Below are positions 8,670-17,380 of a DNA stretch of 64,000 nucleotides, piece after piece. Origin of the DNA: Shewanella sp. Arc9-LZ (GTDB lineage: Bacteria; Pseudomonadota; Gammaproteobacteria; Enterobacterales; Shewanellaceae); contig NZ_CP048031.1 in NCBI RefSeq assembly GCF_010092445.1, positions 310,001 to 374,000 on the forward strand, written 5' to 3'. The notes under the pieces are model-generated. The model did no database searches and was not told the origin of the DNA. It saw only the letters and a list, made by a program, of their open reading frames with translations. The translations under genes were made by a program, and so were the position numbers. Position 1 is the first letter of the stretch. Every line of letters begins with the position of its first letter.

Positions 8670-9763
8670 TATATATCAGCCTCGCCTGAGTCTTGTGGTT
8701 GGCCGATGTGAGTCAGTAATTGCAACACTTGATGATTTAGCCGTGGAGATAACCCTGAGGTGGCTAACAGCAAGGGTTTGCCAAAGGCGCTTAATGTATC
8801 AAGGCCTGGTGGTTCATCTGGTGTTAGTGCCTGGCTCACTATGCGTAAGTCGCTGATACCGAGGTCAGCTTCTAAGCTTGAACTTACTATACCGCGCACA
8901 CCAGCAAGATGAGCTTGGCTAATCATGTTTTGCAATTTATCCAGCGAACCCAATAACATGGGTTTGATAATTAATGCGCCTAAACCGGGTTGTTGTAATG
9001 CTAAATCGAGATCAAATTGAGATGAATTTAATGACTCATCTAAAGCATATTTTATTCCTAATTGCCGGTGTATTTGGGCATTATCACTGGGGTTAATACA
9101 TGGCTCTTCAATATATTCAATTTTGTGTTTTGGTAAACACGCTAAAAAGTCGATAGCCTGTTCAAGACTAAAACCACGATTAGCATCTAAGCGTAATGTT
9201 ACGTGAGGTGCGATTGCCAGCACTTGATAAATAAATTTGATTTCGCTTTCCATACTGGTTTGAGCGACTTTAATTTTTACGCTGTTGATGCTGCTCAGTG
9301 TCTGTAACTTTTGAGTAATAACGTGTGCTGACATTCCATCGTAAAGTAATGGCACCACAGCTAACTGAGTCTGTGGATTTTCGATGCGAACAGGCAATCG
9401 ATGGGTTAGTTTTGCATCCAATAAGCTCAATGAGAATGCCAATGATGGCAGCGACATCTGCTCGGCAATATTGGCTAAAATCGCTAAGGGTTGATCGATC
9501 AAACTCGGTAATATTGACAACAGTTGTGATGTCACCTCATCAAGCGACTCTTGGCTAAACCCTGTTATTGGTTGGCTATCAATATCGATGCCTGATAATG
9601 GGGCAATTTCAACCCAAGCCACTTGTTGATTATTGAGCTGGATAGCAAGCACTAACCCTTTACGAAAATCAATTCGTTGTATACCTACAGGTAAACTAGG
9701 GTTGAGCTCAATTTGATATTGATACAGAGTACAGCTGGTTATCGTTGAGTTATCTGATGACAT
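8669..9763 (-). CDS. menC: MenC, o-succinylbenzoate synthase
   Basis: Enolase-superfamily dehydratase converting SHCHC to o-succinylbenzoate in menaquinone synthesis. The catalytic set is visible in order: Lys pair in VKIKVA, metal Asp in RLDANRGF, Glu in EYIEEP, Asp in ALDES, and Lys in LIIKPML. The ATG at 9763 is preferred because GGAG lies 8 bases upstream; a frame from 9799 would extend into menH. It begins 2 bases after the menH stop. About 364 residues, slightly longer than E. coli MenC. Confidence 0.93.
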   Translation of the reverse strand: MSSDNSTITSCTLYQYQIELNPSLPVGIQRIDFRKGLVLAIQLNNQQVAWVEIAPLSGIDIDSQPITGFSQESLDEVTSQLLSILPSLIDQPLAILANIAEQMSLPSLAFSLSLLDAKLTHRLPVRIENPQTQLAVVPLLYDGMSAHVITQKLQTLSSINSVKIKVAQTSMESEIKFIYQVLAIAPHVTLRLDANRGFSLEQAIDFLACLPKHKIEYIEEPCINPSDNAQIHRQLGIKYALDESLNSSQFDLDLALQQPGLGALIIKPMLLGSLDKLQNMISQAHLAGVRGIVSSSLEADLGISDLRIVSQALTPDEPPGLDTLSAFGKPLLLATSGLSPRLNHQVLQLLTHIGQPQDSGEADI

Positions 9764-9765
9764 TG

Positions 9766-10578
9766 TTACTCCTTTGGATCCGTTAACGGATCTAAGCACA
9801 ATAACCCCAGTAAGGTGTCGGTAAACAATTGAGGATGCAGGCTGTGAATATTATGTCCTGCGGCGTGCAAAGGATGTAACTGCAAAGTGCCTAAACCAGA
9901 CTCTGCCAGTGTCGCCTGCCAATCTATAGCCACCTGAGCAAATTTTTTGTCATCAACCCCATACATAAAATGACATGGACACGTTAGCGACTCAAGTACA
10001 GTGCGGCAGTCTTGCTGCAAACTAAGAGACGTTGTCATGTAACAATTGGTTAAGCGTTGTGGATCATTGCTGCGGCGTATTGCAATAAGTTGCTGCTTTT
10101 GAGATTGACTCAAATCATTAAAAACTGCTTGTTGATACCAAAGACTTAGAAAGTCCGCTATGGGCATATGCTGGAGTTTTTTCGCCCAGATACTATCGCT
10201 TTTAGCTCGCGCGGCTTGTTGCTGAGCATCTTGCAAGCCAGGATGAGCGGATTCGAGCGTTAAGCTCAAGAGCGAATCAGCATAATCATCTGCAATATGC
10301 AGCGCTATCCGTCCGCCGAGTGAGTAACCCAATACATGAAACTGCATATAACCCATGCTATGCATTTTACTCACAATAAGCTCTGCCGCTTGGTGTAATC
10401 CCGGTGAGTTTAAAGTGTCTACGTTAGCGCCATGGCCTGGTAAATCAATGCAAATACAATGAAAATATTGGCTTAAACGTGGCATTAAAATAGACCAGTC
10501 GTCTTTACTACCCAAAAAACCATGCAGCATTAATAATGCTGGTAATTGTGGTTGGCCAAAGCGACTGATCATTACCAT
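9766..10578 (-). CDS. menH: MenH, SHCHC synthase (alpha/beta hydrolase)
   Basis: Eliminates pyruvate from SEPHCHC to give SHCHC, the step between MenD and MenC. The alpha/beta-hydrolase features are the oxyanion region LMLHGFLGSKDDW, nucleophile elbow GYSLGGR and the C-terminal catalytic histidine in HAAGHNIH. I use the ATG at 10578, which overlaps the menD stop as TAATG, as menE does with menC; ATGs at 10596 and 10572 are alternatives. About 270 residues. Confidence 0.92.
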   Translation of the reverse strand: MVMISRFGQPQLPALLMLHGFLGSKDDWSILMPRLSQYFHCICIDLPGHGANVDTLNSPGLHQAAELIVSKMHSMGYMQFHVLGYSLGGRIALHIADDYADSLLSLTLESAHPGLQDAQQQAARAKSDSIWAKKLQHMPIADFLSLWYQQAVFNDLSQSQKQQLIAIRRSNDPQRLTNCYMTTSLSLQQDCRTVLESLTCPCHFMYGVDDKKFAQVAIDWQATLAESGLGTLQLHPLHAAGHNIHSLHPQLFTDTLLGLLCLDPLTDPKE

Positions 10579-12317
10579 TAGTGTTGTTTCACCCATTGAC
10601 TGATTTGTGCTATTTGGTCGCTGGCTTGAGTTGGGCTGACATTGACTTCAATCACTGAGGCACAATTAAACTCAAAGGCTTCTTGATACGCTTGATTAAA
10701 CGACTCAATATCATCTGCTTGTCGATAGGCTAAACCAAACATAGCAGCGCCATAACCAAACTCTAAACCGTGGCTTAATCGATAAAAATCATTGCGCAGG
10801 CTTTCATTGGGTACAGGTAATAGATTAAAAATATTACCGCCATCATTATTAATAATAACCAGCACAAATGGTTGAGTCATTTGTTTTAACAGTGCCAGAG
10901 AATTGAAATCATGCAAACAGGATAGGTCGCCCATCACTAGGGTTGTAGATGCATTTTTGTCTGCGGCTACGCCACAAGCGGTTGCAATTAATCCATCAAT
11001 GCCCGATGCCCCTCGGTTGGTATAAATTGCCGGTGTATTGGTGGCAATTGGTGCGTACATATCGTAGAGCCTGATAGGTAAACTATTACCGATAAACAGT
11101 ATATGTTGATCTGTTTGAGCCAATGCTATGGCACGCACAACTTGGGCTTCACCAAAGGTTGTATTGTCGATTTGTTGTTTAAACAGGGACTCCAATGACT
11201 CATTCAGCGGTAATAATTGTAATGCCCAGTTGGCTTGTGATGAGCGTGGCCAAGGTAATTGGCATACCGCTTGAACACTTGCCTGATAAAATTCTTTAGA
11301 TTGATGGCTCGGGTCTAAACGATCGCCGTATTTACTTACATGCCAGTAGCTATGCCAAGATTGTTGGGCAATATATTGAAGTAAACGTTTAGAAATAAAA
11401 CGCCCACCAAAGACTAATATCCGCTCAGCTTGCTCGAGTTGTTTGTTGGCTTTCGGGTTTAATAATAACTGGTCAACGTGGCCTATTACGCCTGGATGCT
11501 GACGCAACTGTGATTGTGCATCAACTAATACTGGCCAGCCAAGCTTTTGTGCTAACGCGACGATTTGCTGTGGATTATCTTCAGGAGCTAAGGTACCAAC
11601 CACGATCACGCCTTTACCGTGAACAAAGCGCATTAAGGTGTCTGTAGTGGGTAACTCAGCAGTCGTTAGGCTAGCATAGCGCGTCAGTGGTTTAGTGTTT
11701 TCAAACCACTGGTTTAATGGTGCAAGATAGGTTGCAGTTGTAAAGCTCGCGGTTTTTTTTACGTGAGCCAATGTCACCAATTCTGTTGGGTATAGCGGCT
11801 CACGGTACATACAGTTTATGTGAACCGGCTGGTGTTGGTTAGCTACAGCATGATCGATAGTACTCAATAATGCATTAGCCGGATAACCAAGATCAGGCGT
11901 TGGTAAGTTAACTTGTTTAGCATATTGAGCAAAAATAGCTGGCTGAATAATCGCTTGATTCGCACCACAATCAATCAGCTCTGGTGGTCTGTCACCAGAT
12001 AAAATAATCAGCGGCACATGGGTTAACCACGCCTCAACAATGGCTGGATAAAGATTGGCCACGGCGGTGCCTGAAGTGGTAATGATGGCGACTGGCGCAT
12101 TGCTGGCTTTTGCCAATCCAAGGGCCATAAACCCTAAACCACGCTCGTCAAAATGAATATGACGAGTGAGCTGGGTTTGACTAGCAGCGGCCAATGTTAG
12201 CGGAGTTGAGCGAGAACCTGGTGCCATACACACATGCTTAACCCCTAAGCGTGCAAGCTCTTCCAAGATCAATTGACCCCATAACAAATTCATATCGGCG
12301 CTGGTCTGTTGTTGCAT
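10578..12317 (-). CDS. menD: MenD, SEPHCHC synthase (ThDP-dependent)
   Basis: Thiamine-diphosphate enzyme that adds a 2-oxoglutarate-derived succinyl unit to isochorismate, the first committed menaquinone step. Motifs: [13 protein letters not shown] near the N-terminus, [27 protein letters not shown], and the ThDP/Mg motif [12 protein letters not shown] with [12 protein letters not shown]. Length 579 residues, usual for MenD. First gene of the leftward men operon, facing a divergent HDOD gene. No menF or menB lies in the window. Confidence 0.95.
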   Translation of the reverse strand: MQQQTSADMNLLWGQLILEELARLGVKHVCMAPGSRSTPLTLAAASQTQLTRHIHFDERGLGFMALGLAKASNAPVAIITTSGTAVANLYPAIVEAWLTHVPLIILSGDRPPELIDCGANQAIIQPAIFAQYAKQVNLPTPDLGYPANALLSTIDHAVANQHQPVHINCMYREPLYPTELVTLAHVKKTASFTTATYLAPLNQWFENTKPLTRYASLTTAELPTTDTLMRFVHGKGVIVVGTLAPEDNPQQIVALAQKLGWPVLVDAQSQLRQHPGVIGHVDQLLLNPKANKQLEQAERILVFGGRFISKRLLQYIAQQSWHSYWHVSKYGDRLDPSHQSKEFYQASVQAVCQLPWPRSSQANWALQLLPLNESLESLFKQQIDNTTFGEAQVVRAIALAQTDQHILFIGNSLPIRLYDMYAPIATNTPAIYTNRGASGIDGLIATACGVAADKNASTTLVMGDLSCLHDFNSLALLKQMTQPFVLVIINNDGGNIFNLLPVPNESLRNDFYRLSHGLEFGYGAAMFGLAYRQADDIESFNQAYQEAFEFNCASVIEVNVSPTQASDQIAQISQWVKQH

Positions 12318-12388
12318 ATTGGCTCATATTACAAATAAATAAACGAATATTAGTGTAACGCCAAGTTAGCGTTATATCTAAGATTTAG

Positions 12389-12413
12389 CGCAGATTTTTA
12401 TCCAAAATCTGCG
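12389..12413. other. Perfect hairpin in the menD / HDOD divergent region
   Basis: A 10-bp perfect inverted repeat (CGCAGATTTT, 5-base spacer, AAAATCTGCG) sits 72 bases upstream of menD and 125 bases upstream of the HDOD gene. It could be an operator, a leader hairpin or a terminator fragment; there is no clear T run on either side. Confidence 0.5.
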
Positions 12414-12537
12414 AAATAAGTTGTTAAGGCTACAATCAAATATCAGCCTCATCCTCTCTTGCTTTATTTATGTTGTGCTAATGTTATTAATATGATTTAT
12501 TTATTGTATTAAAAATAATAACAAGGACTCTCGGAAT

Positions 12538-13371
12538 ATGGAATCTGCTGCATTATTAAAAAGAGTTGATGAGTTACCTCGCTTACCCAAAGCGGTTAGT
12601 GAATTGTTAGATGCGGTTAATAATGAAAATACCACCGTAAAGAGTATTGCAGCCAAAGTGGCTCAAGATCCTCTTATTAGCGCTAGAGTATTGAGGTTAG
12701 CTAATTCAGCTCATTTTGGTCGCAGTCGTGAAGTGGGTTCTATTGACGAAGCTGTGATTCGATTAGGCATGCAAACGTTGCGGACGTTAGTGATTGCTTC
12801 TGCGGTTATTGGTGCAATTCCTAATGCAGAAGGGATTGATCTCGCCCAATTCTGGGGTGAGACTTTTGAAGTCGCCCTGTATTCACAAGAAGTAGCCAAA
12901 CGATGTGGCGTTGCACCAGATGAAGCTTTTACGTGCGCAATTTTACACAATATTGGTGATTTACTGATTGCCGTTGTTGAGCCTTCGGTCGCAGCACAAA
13001 TCAGAGCCGCTGTCGCTGAAGGGGCTGATAAGCAACAGCTTGAAACGAGCTTATTAGGTTTCGACTCACCCTCTGTTGGTGCTCTATTAGCTAAAGCATG
13101 GAAATTTACTCCTTCATTAGTGCAAGGGATCGAGCATCAACGCGCACCGCTTAATGCTAAGCCTGCATCTAAGCTGGCTGCCGTTATCTATTTGTCGCAC
13201 GAGGTGTTTGCACATTGGGATGATCAACGAGATGACGAATCTTTTACCGCTTGGTTGGCAGATATAACTAACCACAAAGCGGGCATTATTAAAATGGATA
13301 TGGCTGGGCTAGCCGAGAAGCTCATCGAGTTAAGAGGTAAAGGGTTAGAAATAGGTAAGCAATTAGCTTAG
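12538..13371 (+). CDS. HDOD domain protein
   Basis: A 277-residue cytoplasmic protein made almost entirely of an HDOD (HD-related output) domain. Visible are LPRLPKAVSELLDAV, the helix around ISARVLRLANSAHFGRSREVGSIDEAVIRLG, and HNIGDLLIA, where a strict HD metal pair is not kept, as usual for HDOD. Related proteins act in signalling, chemotaxis and cell-cycle control. Start ATG preceded by AAGGA. Ends before a good terminator. Confidence 0.85.
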   Translation: MESAALLKRVDELPRLPKAVSELLDAVNNENTTVKSIAAKVAQDPLISARVLRLANSAHFGRSREVGSIDEAVIRLGMQTLRTLVIASAVIGAIPNAEGIDLAQFWGETFEVALYSQEVAKRCGVAPDEAFTCAILHNIGDLLIAVVEPSVAAQIRAAVAEGADKQQLETSLLGFDSPSVGALLAKAWKFTPSLVQGIEHQRAPLNAKPASKLAAVIYLSHEVFAHWDDQRDDESFTAWLADITNHKAGIIKMDMAGLAEKLIELRGKGLEIGKQLA

Positions 13372-13395
13372 TTACAGTTAACATACTTAACCATT

Positions 13396-13421
13396 AAGCT
13401 CTGTCTATACAGAGCTTTTTT
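13396..13421 (+). terminator. Rho-independent terminator after the HDOD gene
   Basis: An 8-bp stem AAGCTCTG, loop TCTATA, CAGAGCTT, ending in a T run. It lies between the convergent HDOD and Lrp-type genes. Confidence 0.85.
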
Positions 13422-13923
13422 AGGCTTGATTGTTTATCCATTCGCTCATGACTACATGGGTTTTAATTTTGACGATGTCAGCTTGAGCATCAATAAATTC
13501 GCGGATTTCATGTAATCGTTGCATAGAATTGGCATGCACATAAACCAATAAATCCATGTCGCCGGTAATGCCTTGGCAAGTTATCACTTCCGGTATGGTG
13601 GTGAAAATATGGATGACTTCGGCGCAACGGGCGCAACGATGCTGAATTTCAAAGTATGCCGACACGCCTTGTTTTTGCGACTCACTCAGTAAAACCTGAT
13701 AGCCACGGATAACCCCCGTTTGTTCTAATTTCTTAATTCGCTCGGTGACAGCACTGCGCGATAAATTCACTTGCTCAGCAATAAACGAAATACTCTGTCG
13801 AGCATTGTGGCGTAATTCGTTTATAATCGCTTTATCAAATTTATCCAATGATTTATATCCCGATAATTGTGTGTCACACCTACATACTGTCATTATGACG
13901 GAAAGTTGCCTTTTATCCGTCAT
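13420..13923 (-). CDS. Lrp/AsnC family transcriptional regulator
   Basis: Winged helix-turn-helix DNA-binding domain (LDKFDKAIINELRHNARQSISFIAEQVNLSRSAVTERIKKLE) followed by a RAM ligand-binding domain (about residues 88-160). It is divergent from a YjeH-type amino-acid exporter and so is its likely amino-acid-responsive controller. The start is uncertain: the 13923 start gives about 25 extra residues with no ribosome site; a TTG at 13848 would give the usual family N-terminus. A CARCAE motif in the RAM domain is an unusual Cys pair. Confidence 0.87.
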   Translation of the reverse strand: MTDKRQLSVIMTVCRCDTQLSGYKSLDKFDKAIINELRHNARQSISFIAEQVNLSRSAVTERIKKLEQTGVIRGYQVLLSESQKQGVSAYFEIQHRCARCAEVIHIFTTIPEVITCQGITGDMDLLVYVHANSMQRLHEIREFIDAQADIVKIKTHVVMSEWINNQA

Positions 13924-14021
13924 ATTGTCGGTTTAGCAAAGCAACTTGAGCTCATTAACCCGCAGAATGTTTTACTGTTTGGCCTTATAATATCGCAATA
14001 TATCACAGTAAGAATAAGATA

Positions 14022-15305
14022 ATGAATCAAATGACCGCAACAATAGGACGCTGGCAAGGCGCTGGCTTAATGGCCACCACATTGCTAGGCACTGGGGTAT
14101 TTATTTTACCGCAAATGACCATAGAGGTAGCAGGCTCAGGTTCGCTATTAGCATGGTTGTTATTAACGGTAGCCATTATTCCAGTCGCATTAGTATTTGG
14201 TTTGTTAGCGAGTCGATTCCCGCATGCAGCGGGTCCAGCTTACTTTATTGAAAAAGCATTTGGTGCTACAGCAGGCCGAACAATTGGGCTGATTTTTTTA
14301 TTAGTGATCCCCATTGGTGCACCTGCTGCAATTTTAATGACCTTTCAATTTTTAGAAGCATTAATATCGATTTCTGGGCTAGGTCAATTAGTCGCAGAGT
14401 TATTGATTGTGGCTGTGTTATTGCTGCTGAATATTAAAGGTATTCAGGTGTCGGCAAAATTACAGTTTGCGTTAACCTTGTTGATTGTATCGGTAGTCGC
14501 AATATTATTTGGTGCCAGCGGGTTAAATGTCGATCAGCTACAAACCTTTGCGCATGGCAGTCATCCGCAGTTTAGTGGGGTGATGCTAGCAATGGGTATT
14601 GGTTTTTGGAGTTTTCTAGGCATTGAGGCCATGACACATCTTGCCAGCGACTTTCGCCAACCCGAAAAAGATTTGCTGCCTGCAATGATGATGGGCACCG
14701 TATTAGTGGGTGTTATTTATTTAGCCTGTACTTTTTTATTGCTAATGGTACCAACCGAGGGTGACGGCTTAGCGATGATATCGGCATTTGATTATTTGTT
14801 ATCAAACACCTTTTTGGGTGGATATGGCGCGTATATCATCGGAGTATTAGGTATTGCCAGCGGGTTAGCAACCGTGAATGTGTATGCTGCTAGCGCCGCG
14901 CGTTTATTGTGGAGCTTCAGTAAAGAAGGCATTTTACCGCGCTATTTTGATAAATTAAACCCACACGGTGTGCCCTTTAGAGCCTTGTTTGCCATTTTGG
15001 GGGCTATGGCGGTGGTGATCATCGTGACCTTTTATAGCACTCAAGAATTAGAAGACTTAATCGCTTGGAGTAATGGCGTGTTTGTGATTATTTACTTATT
15101 GGCGATGTTGTCTGCAGCTAAGTTACTCAGCAAGCGGTATCTACCATTAGTGATTGCAGGTTGTTTGTTTTGTGTTGGTTTGGGCATCGCGCTTGGCAGT
15201 AATATGATTTACGCCATTGTATTGGTGTTGGTTATCGCCCCTTTTATGTGGTGGCAAAAAGCTCATCTTACGCGTAAGTATTTACTCAATAATAGCCAAG
15301 GCTAA
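14022..15305 (+). CDS. YjeH-like amino-acid exporter (APC superfamily)
   Basis: Multi-spanning inner-membrane transporter, 427 residues with about 12 membrane helices. The N-terminal GxxLLGTGVFILPQ loop and the FPHAAGPAYFIEKAFG stretch match E. coli YjeH, an exporter of methionine and branched-chain amino acids. Substrate here is inferred. The divergent Lrp-type gene 98 bases away supports amino-acid-responsive export. Confidence 0.85.
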   Translation: MNQMTATIGRWQGAGLMATTLLGTGVFILPQMTIEVAGSGSLLAWLLLTVAIIPVALVFGLLASRFPHAAGPAYFIEKAFGATAGRTIGLIFLLVIPIGAPAAILMTFQFLEALISISGLGQLVAELLIVAVLLLLNIKGIQVSAKLQFALTLLIVSVVAILFGASGLNVDQLQTFAHGSHPQFSGVMLAMGIGFWSFLGIEAMTHLASDFRQPEKDLLPAMMMGTVLVGVIYLACTFLLLMVPTEGDGLAMISAFDYLLSNTFLGGYGAYIIGVLGIASGLATVNVYAASAARLLWSFSKEGILPRYFDKLNPHGVPFRALFAILGAMAVVIIVTFYSTQELEDLIAWSNGVFVIIYLLAMLSAAKLLSKRYLPLVIAGCLFCVGLGIALGSNMIYAIVLVLVIAPFMWWQKAHLTRKYLLNNSQG

Positions 15306-15314
15306 TTGGCTATT
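15291..15314. terminator. Hairpin between convergent yjeH-like and TerB-like genes
   Basis: A 9-bp stem AATAGCCAA, loop GGCTAA, TTGGCTATT overlaps the stop codon of the upstream gene. The following T tract is short, so termination strength is uncertain. Confidence 0.6.
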
Positions 15315-15316
15315 AT

Positions 15317-15766
15317 TTAGCGAGTTTCCATGGCGATATTGCGCATTTGAATCAGTTCACTGTGCTTTAAATGCAGTAAATCAGCTGTACGGCGAATAAT
15401 TTGGTCTTCATATTGCGACAATTCACCATCGGCATAAGCTAATTGCCACATTGACAGCAGTAATTTTTGTTTGTCATCAATACTAAATTGAGCATTGATT
15501 TCGGCGGTAAACTCAAATAGAGACGTGGCATTTTTACGGCTTTGATTTGCTTCTTTTATAAGGGTTATCGCTTCTTCTGGGTTAATGCCTAAAGTGCTGA
15601 TGAGCACTTCGGGCAGTAAAGCAGCTTCAGCAGCAGCCAAATTTTCGTCGGCGTACACAACCTCTTGCAATAGGGTTGCCGCGGCCAGGTTGAGGTTTTT
15701 CTGTTTCTCTTCTGGGCTACTTTCTTGAGTATGCGATTGGAGAAATTGCTTTAGTTTGGCGATCAT
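15317..15766 (-). CDS. TerB-like (tellurite resistance / DUF533-type) helical protein
   Basis: A 149-residue soluble all-helical protein. Acidic repeats such as VVYADENLAAAE and LAYADGELSQYEDQIIRRTADLL are the TerB/DjlA-type helical signature, which has conserved Asp/Glu in two symmetrical halves. Function unknown; often linked with stress or membrane processes. The ATG at 15766 is used; a TTG five codons upstream is possible. Confidence 0.78.
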   Translation of the reverse strand: MIAKLKQFLQSHTQESSPEEKQKNLNLAAATLLQEVVYADENLAAAEAALLPEVLISTLGINPEEAITLIKEANQSRKNATSLFEFTAEINAQFSIDDKQKLLLSMWQLAYADGELSQYEDQIIRRTADLLHLKHSELIQMRNIAMETR

Positions 15767-15814
15767 AATTATTCTGTCCAATGTTACTATTCATTTTTAT
15801 GCTAGCAAAAATGC

Positions 15815-15841
15815 TAATCCCAAGCGAATGGCTTGGGATTA
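15815..15841 (-). terminator. Terminator of the DUF2780 gene
   Basis: An 11-bp perfect stem (TAATCCCAAGC and its complement, 5-base loop) followed on the minus strand by AGCATTTTTGC. Located 50 bases after the stop of the leftward DUF2780 gene. Confidence 0.7.
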
Positions 15842-15891
15842 AATAATGTTAACGCGGGTGTTAGGGTAGCTTTAAGCCGTCTTAATAATGA

Positions 15892-16455
15892 TTATAGGAC
15901 TGAACCTAAGCCTTTCATTAATAAATCAACCGTACCGTCACCACCACTCTGTTGGAGATAGTTTTTAGCGATATCAACCATAGGAGTAATATATTCTTTT
16001 GAGATACCAAGCTTTTCAAAAGCATCATATACCATTGCGCTACCTTGTAATGCAGAGCCTAAATCACCTGCTTGTGACAATAATCCTGACATGCCATTGC
16101 CTGATGATAAAGCAGGAACTGCAGCCAGTAGACCGTCCGCATTTGGGATGCTGTCGCTTAATTGGCTAAAATCATTTTCACCTAAATTGGTTTGAGCCAA
16201 GCTAAGTAGTGAGCCTAACCCGCCTTCAGCTTGGGTTTGAGATAAACCAAGTTGAGACATAACGTTACCCACTAAAGCACTTGATTGCTCAGTTGTTTCA
16301 GATTGTTCTATTGTTTCAGACAGTGCAATGGTTTTGGCTTGTTCAGTTGCTGGTTTTTTAGTTATTTCAGCAACGTTGTCTAACCAGCCCGCAGATGCTG
16401 GTGCTGAGAATACGAAGACGGTAAACAGTACCGGTAATGCAGAAGTTAATTTCAT
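15892..16455 (-). CDS. DUF2780 family exported protein
   Basis: 187 residues with a signal peptide (cleavage probably after ASA, about residue 22). The mature part is rich in Gly, Leu and Ser with motifs VGNVMSQLGLSQTQAEGGLGSLLSLAQ and the C-terminal GGDGTVDLLMKGLGSVL, typical of DUF2780 (VcgC/VcgE-like). Likely periplasmic; function unknown. Good AAGGA ribosome site. A short SETIEQSETTEQS repeat follows the signal peptide. Confidence 0.75.
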   Translation of the reverse strand: MKLTSALPVLFTVFVFSAPASAGWLDNVAEITKKPATEQAKTIALSETIEQSETTEQSSALVGNVMSQLGLSQTQAEGGLGSLLSLAQTNLGENDFSQLSDSIPNADGLLAAVPALSSGNGMSGLLSQAGDLGSALQGSAMVYDAFEKLGISKEYITPMVDIAKNYLQQSGGDGTVDLLMKGLGSVL

Positions 16456-16625
16456 AATAAGTGTCCTTTGATGTGGCTCAATGTCTAAACTTATGCATCA
16501 TTTTACCCTGATTTACATAAATGCGACAGATGATCGCGATTTTTACACATTAGACTTGTGCAAAATGCATTTTTTTTGGGTATCCTAAGCGCAATATTCG
16601 TTGTTAATAGATTACTGGAACCCAC

Positions 16626-17348
16626 ATGTCATTGTTTGCAATTTTGACTGAAGCATTTAACTTTTTTCGAAACCACATCCGTCAGCTTGCCGTACTGACG
16701 CTGCCATTACTGTTAATCCAAGTCGCTATTCAACTTTGGCTAGGTAATGAAATGCTACAGGCTGATGCTGAAAACCCACAATTCGGTGCAGTACACGCTG
16801 CAGCAATGATGGTGTTATTGTTGGTATTTTCGTTTTTAATTGCCGCATTAACTTTGTATTTAGAGCTACGCTCTCAAGGCCATGATCTTGCCCCGGCACA
16901 AATATTAAAGGCTAGTTTGCCTTTTGTACCGCCATTATTACTGGCTGGAGTATTTTCTGGTTTAGCCATTTTAGCGCCGGTGATGATCTTTGCTGCGTTT
17001 GGCCCACTATGGTTGATTGGCTTAATCGTGAGCTTGTACTTGTTTTCTCGCCTCGCCTATGTGAACTTTATGGTGGTGGTTGAACGTTTAACACCTTTAG
17101 AAGCGATTAAGAGTAGCTTTAAATTTAGCGGCCCTATAACGATTAAAACCATTGCGGTATTAATGCTGTACGTGCCATTGTCTCTATTAGCTGGCATGTT
17201 TTCACAAGTCGCGATGCAAGTTGGTTTTCCATTGCAGCTGGTGGTTGAAGCAACGTTTTCGTTCTTAGGTTTGTTTGTTAATATTGCGTTATTTAGATTG
17301 TATATGGTTAATCGTAAAACACCGGATGCCGATAAAGCAGAGGGATAA
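16626..17348 (+). CDS. YciC-like (UPF0259) inner-membrane protein
   Basis: 240 residues with about six membrane helices; starts with a short amphipathic helix (TEAFNFFRNHIRQL) and has the loop TPLEAIKSSFKFS, which resemble the UPF0259/YciC family. No catalytic motif is seen and the function is unknown. It may form a transcription unit with the following Sel1 gene, whose ribosome site is 20 bases downstream. Confidence 0.6.
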   Translation: MSLFAILTEAFNFFRNHIRQLAVLTLPLLLIQVAIQLWLGNEMLQADAENPQFGAVHAAAMMVLLLVFSFLIAALTLYLELRSQGHDLAPAQILKASLPFVPPLLLAGVFSGLAILAPVMIFAAFGPLWLIGLIVSLYLFSRLAYVNFMVVVERLTPLEAIKSSFKFSGPITIKTIAVLMLYVPLSLLAGMFSQVAMQVGFPLQLVVEATFSFLGLFVNIALFRLYMVNRKTPDADKAEG

Positions 17349-17380
17349 ATATTCAATCAACATGCTAAAAGGAGAAACTA

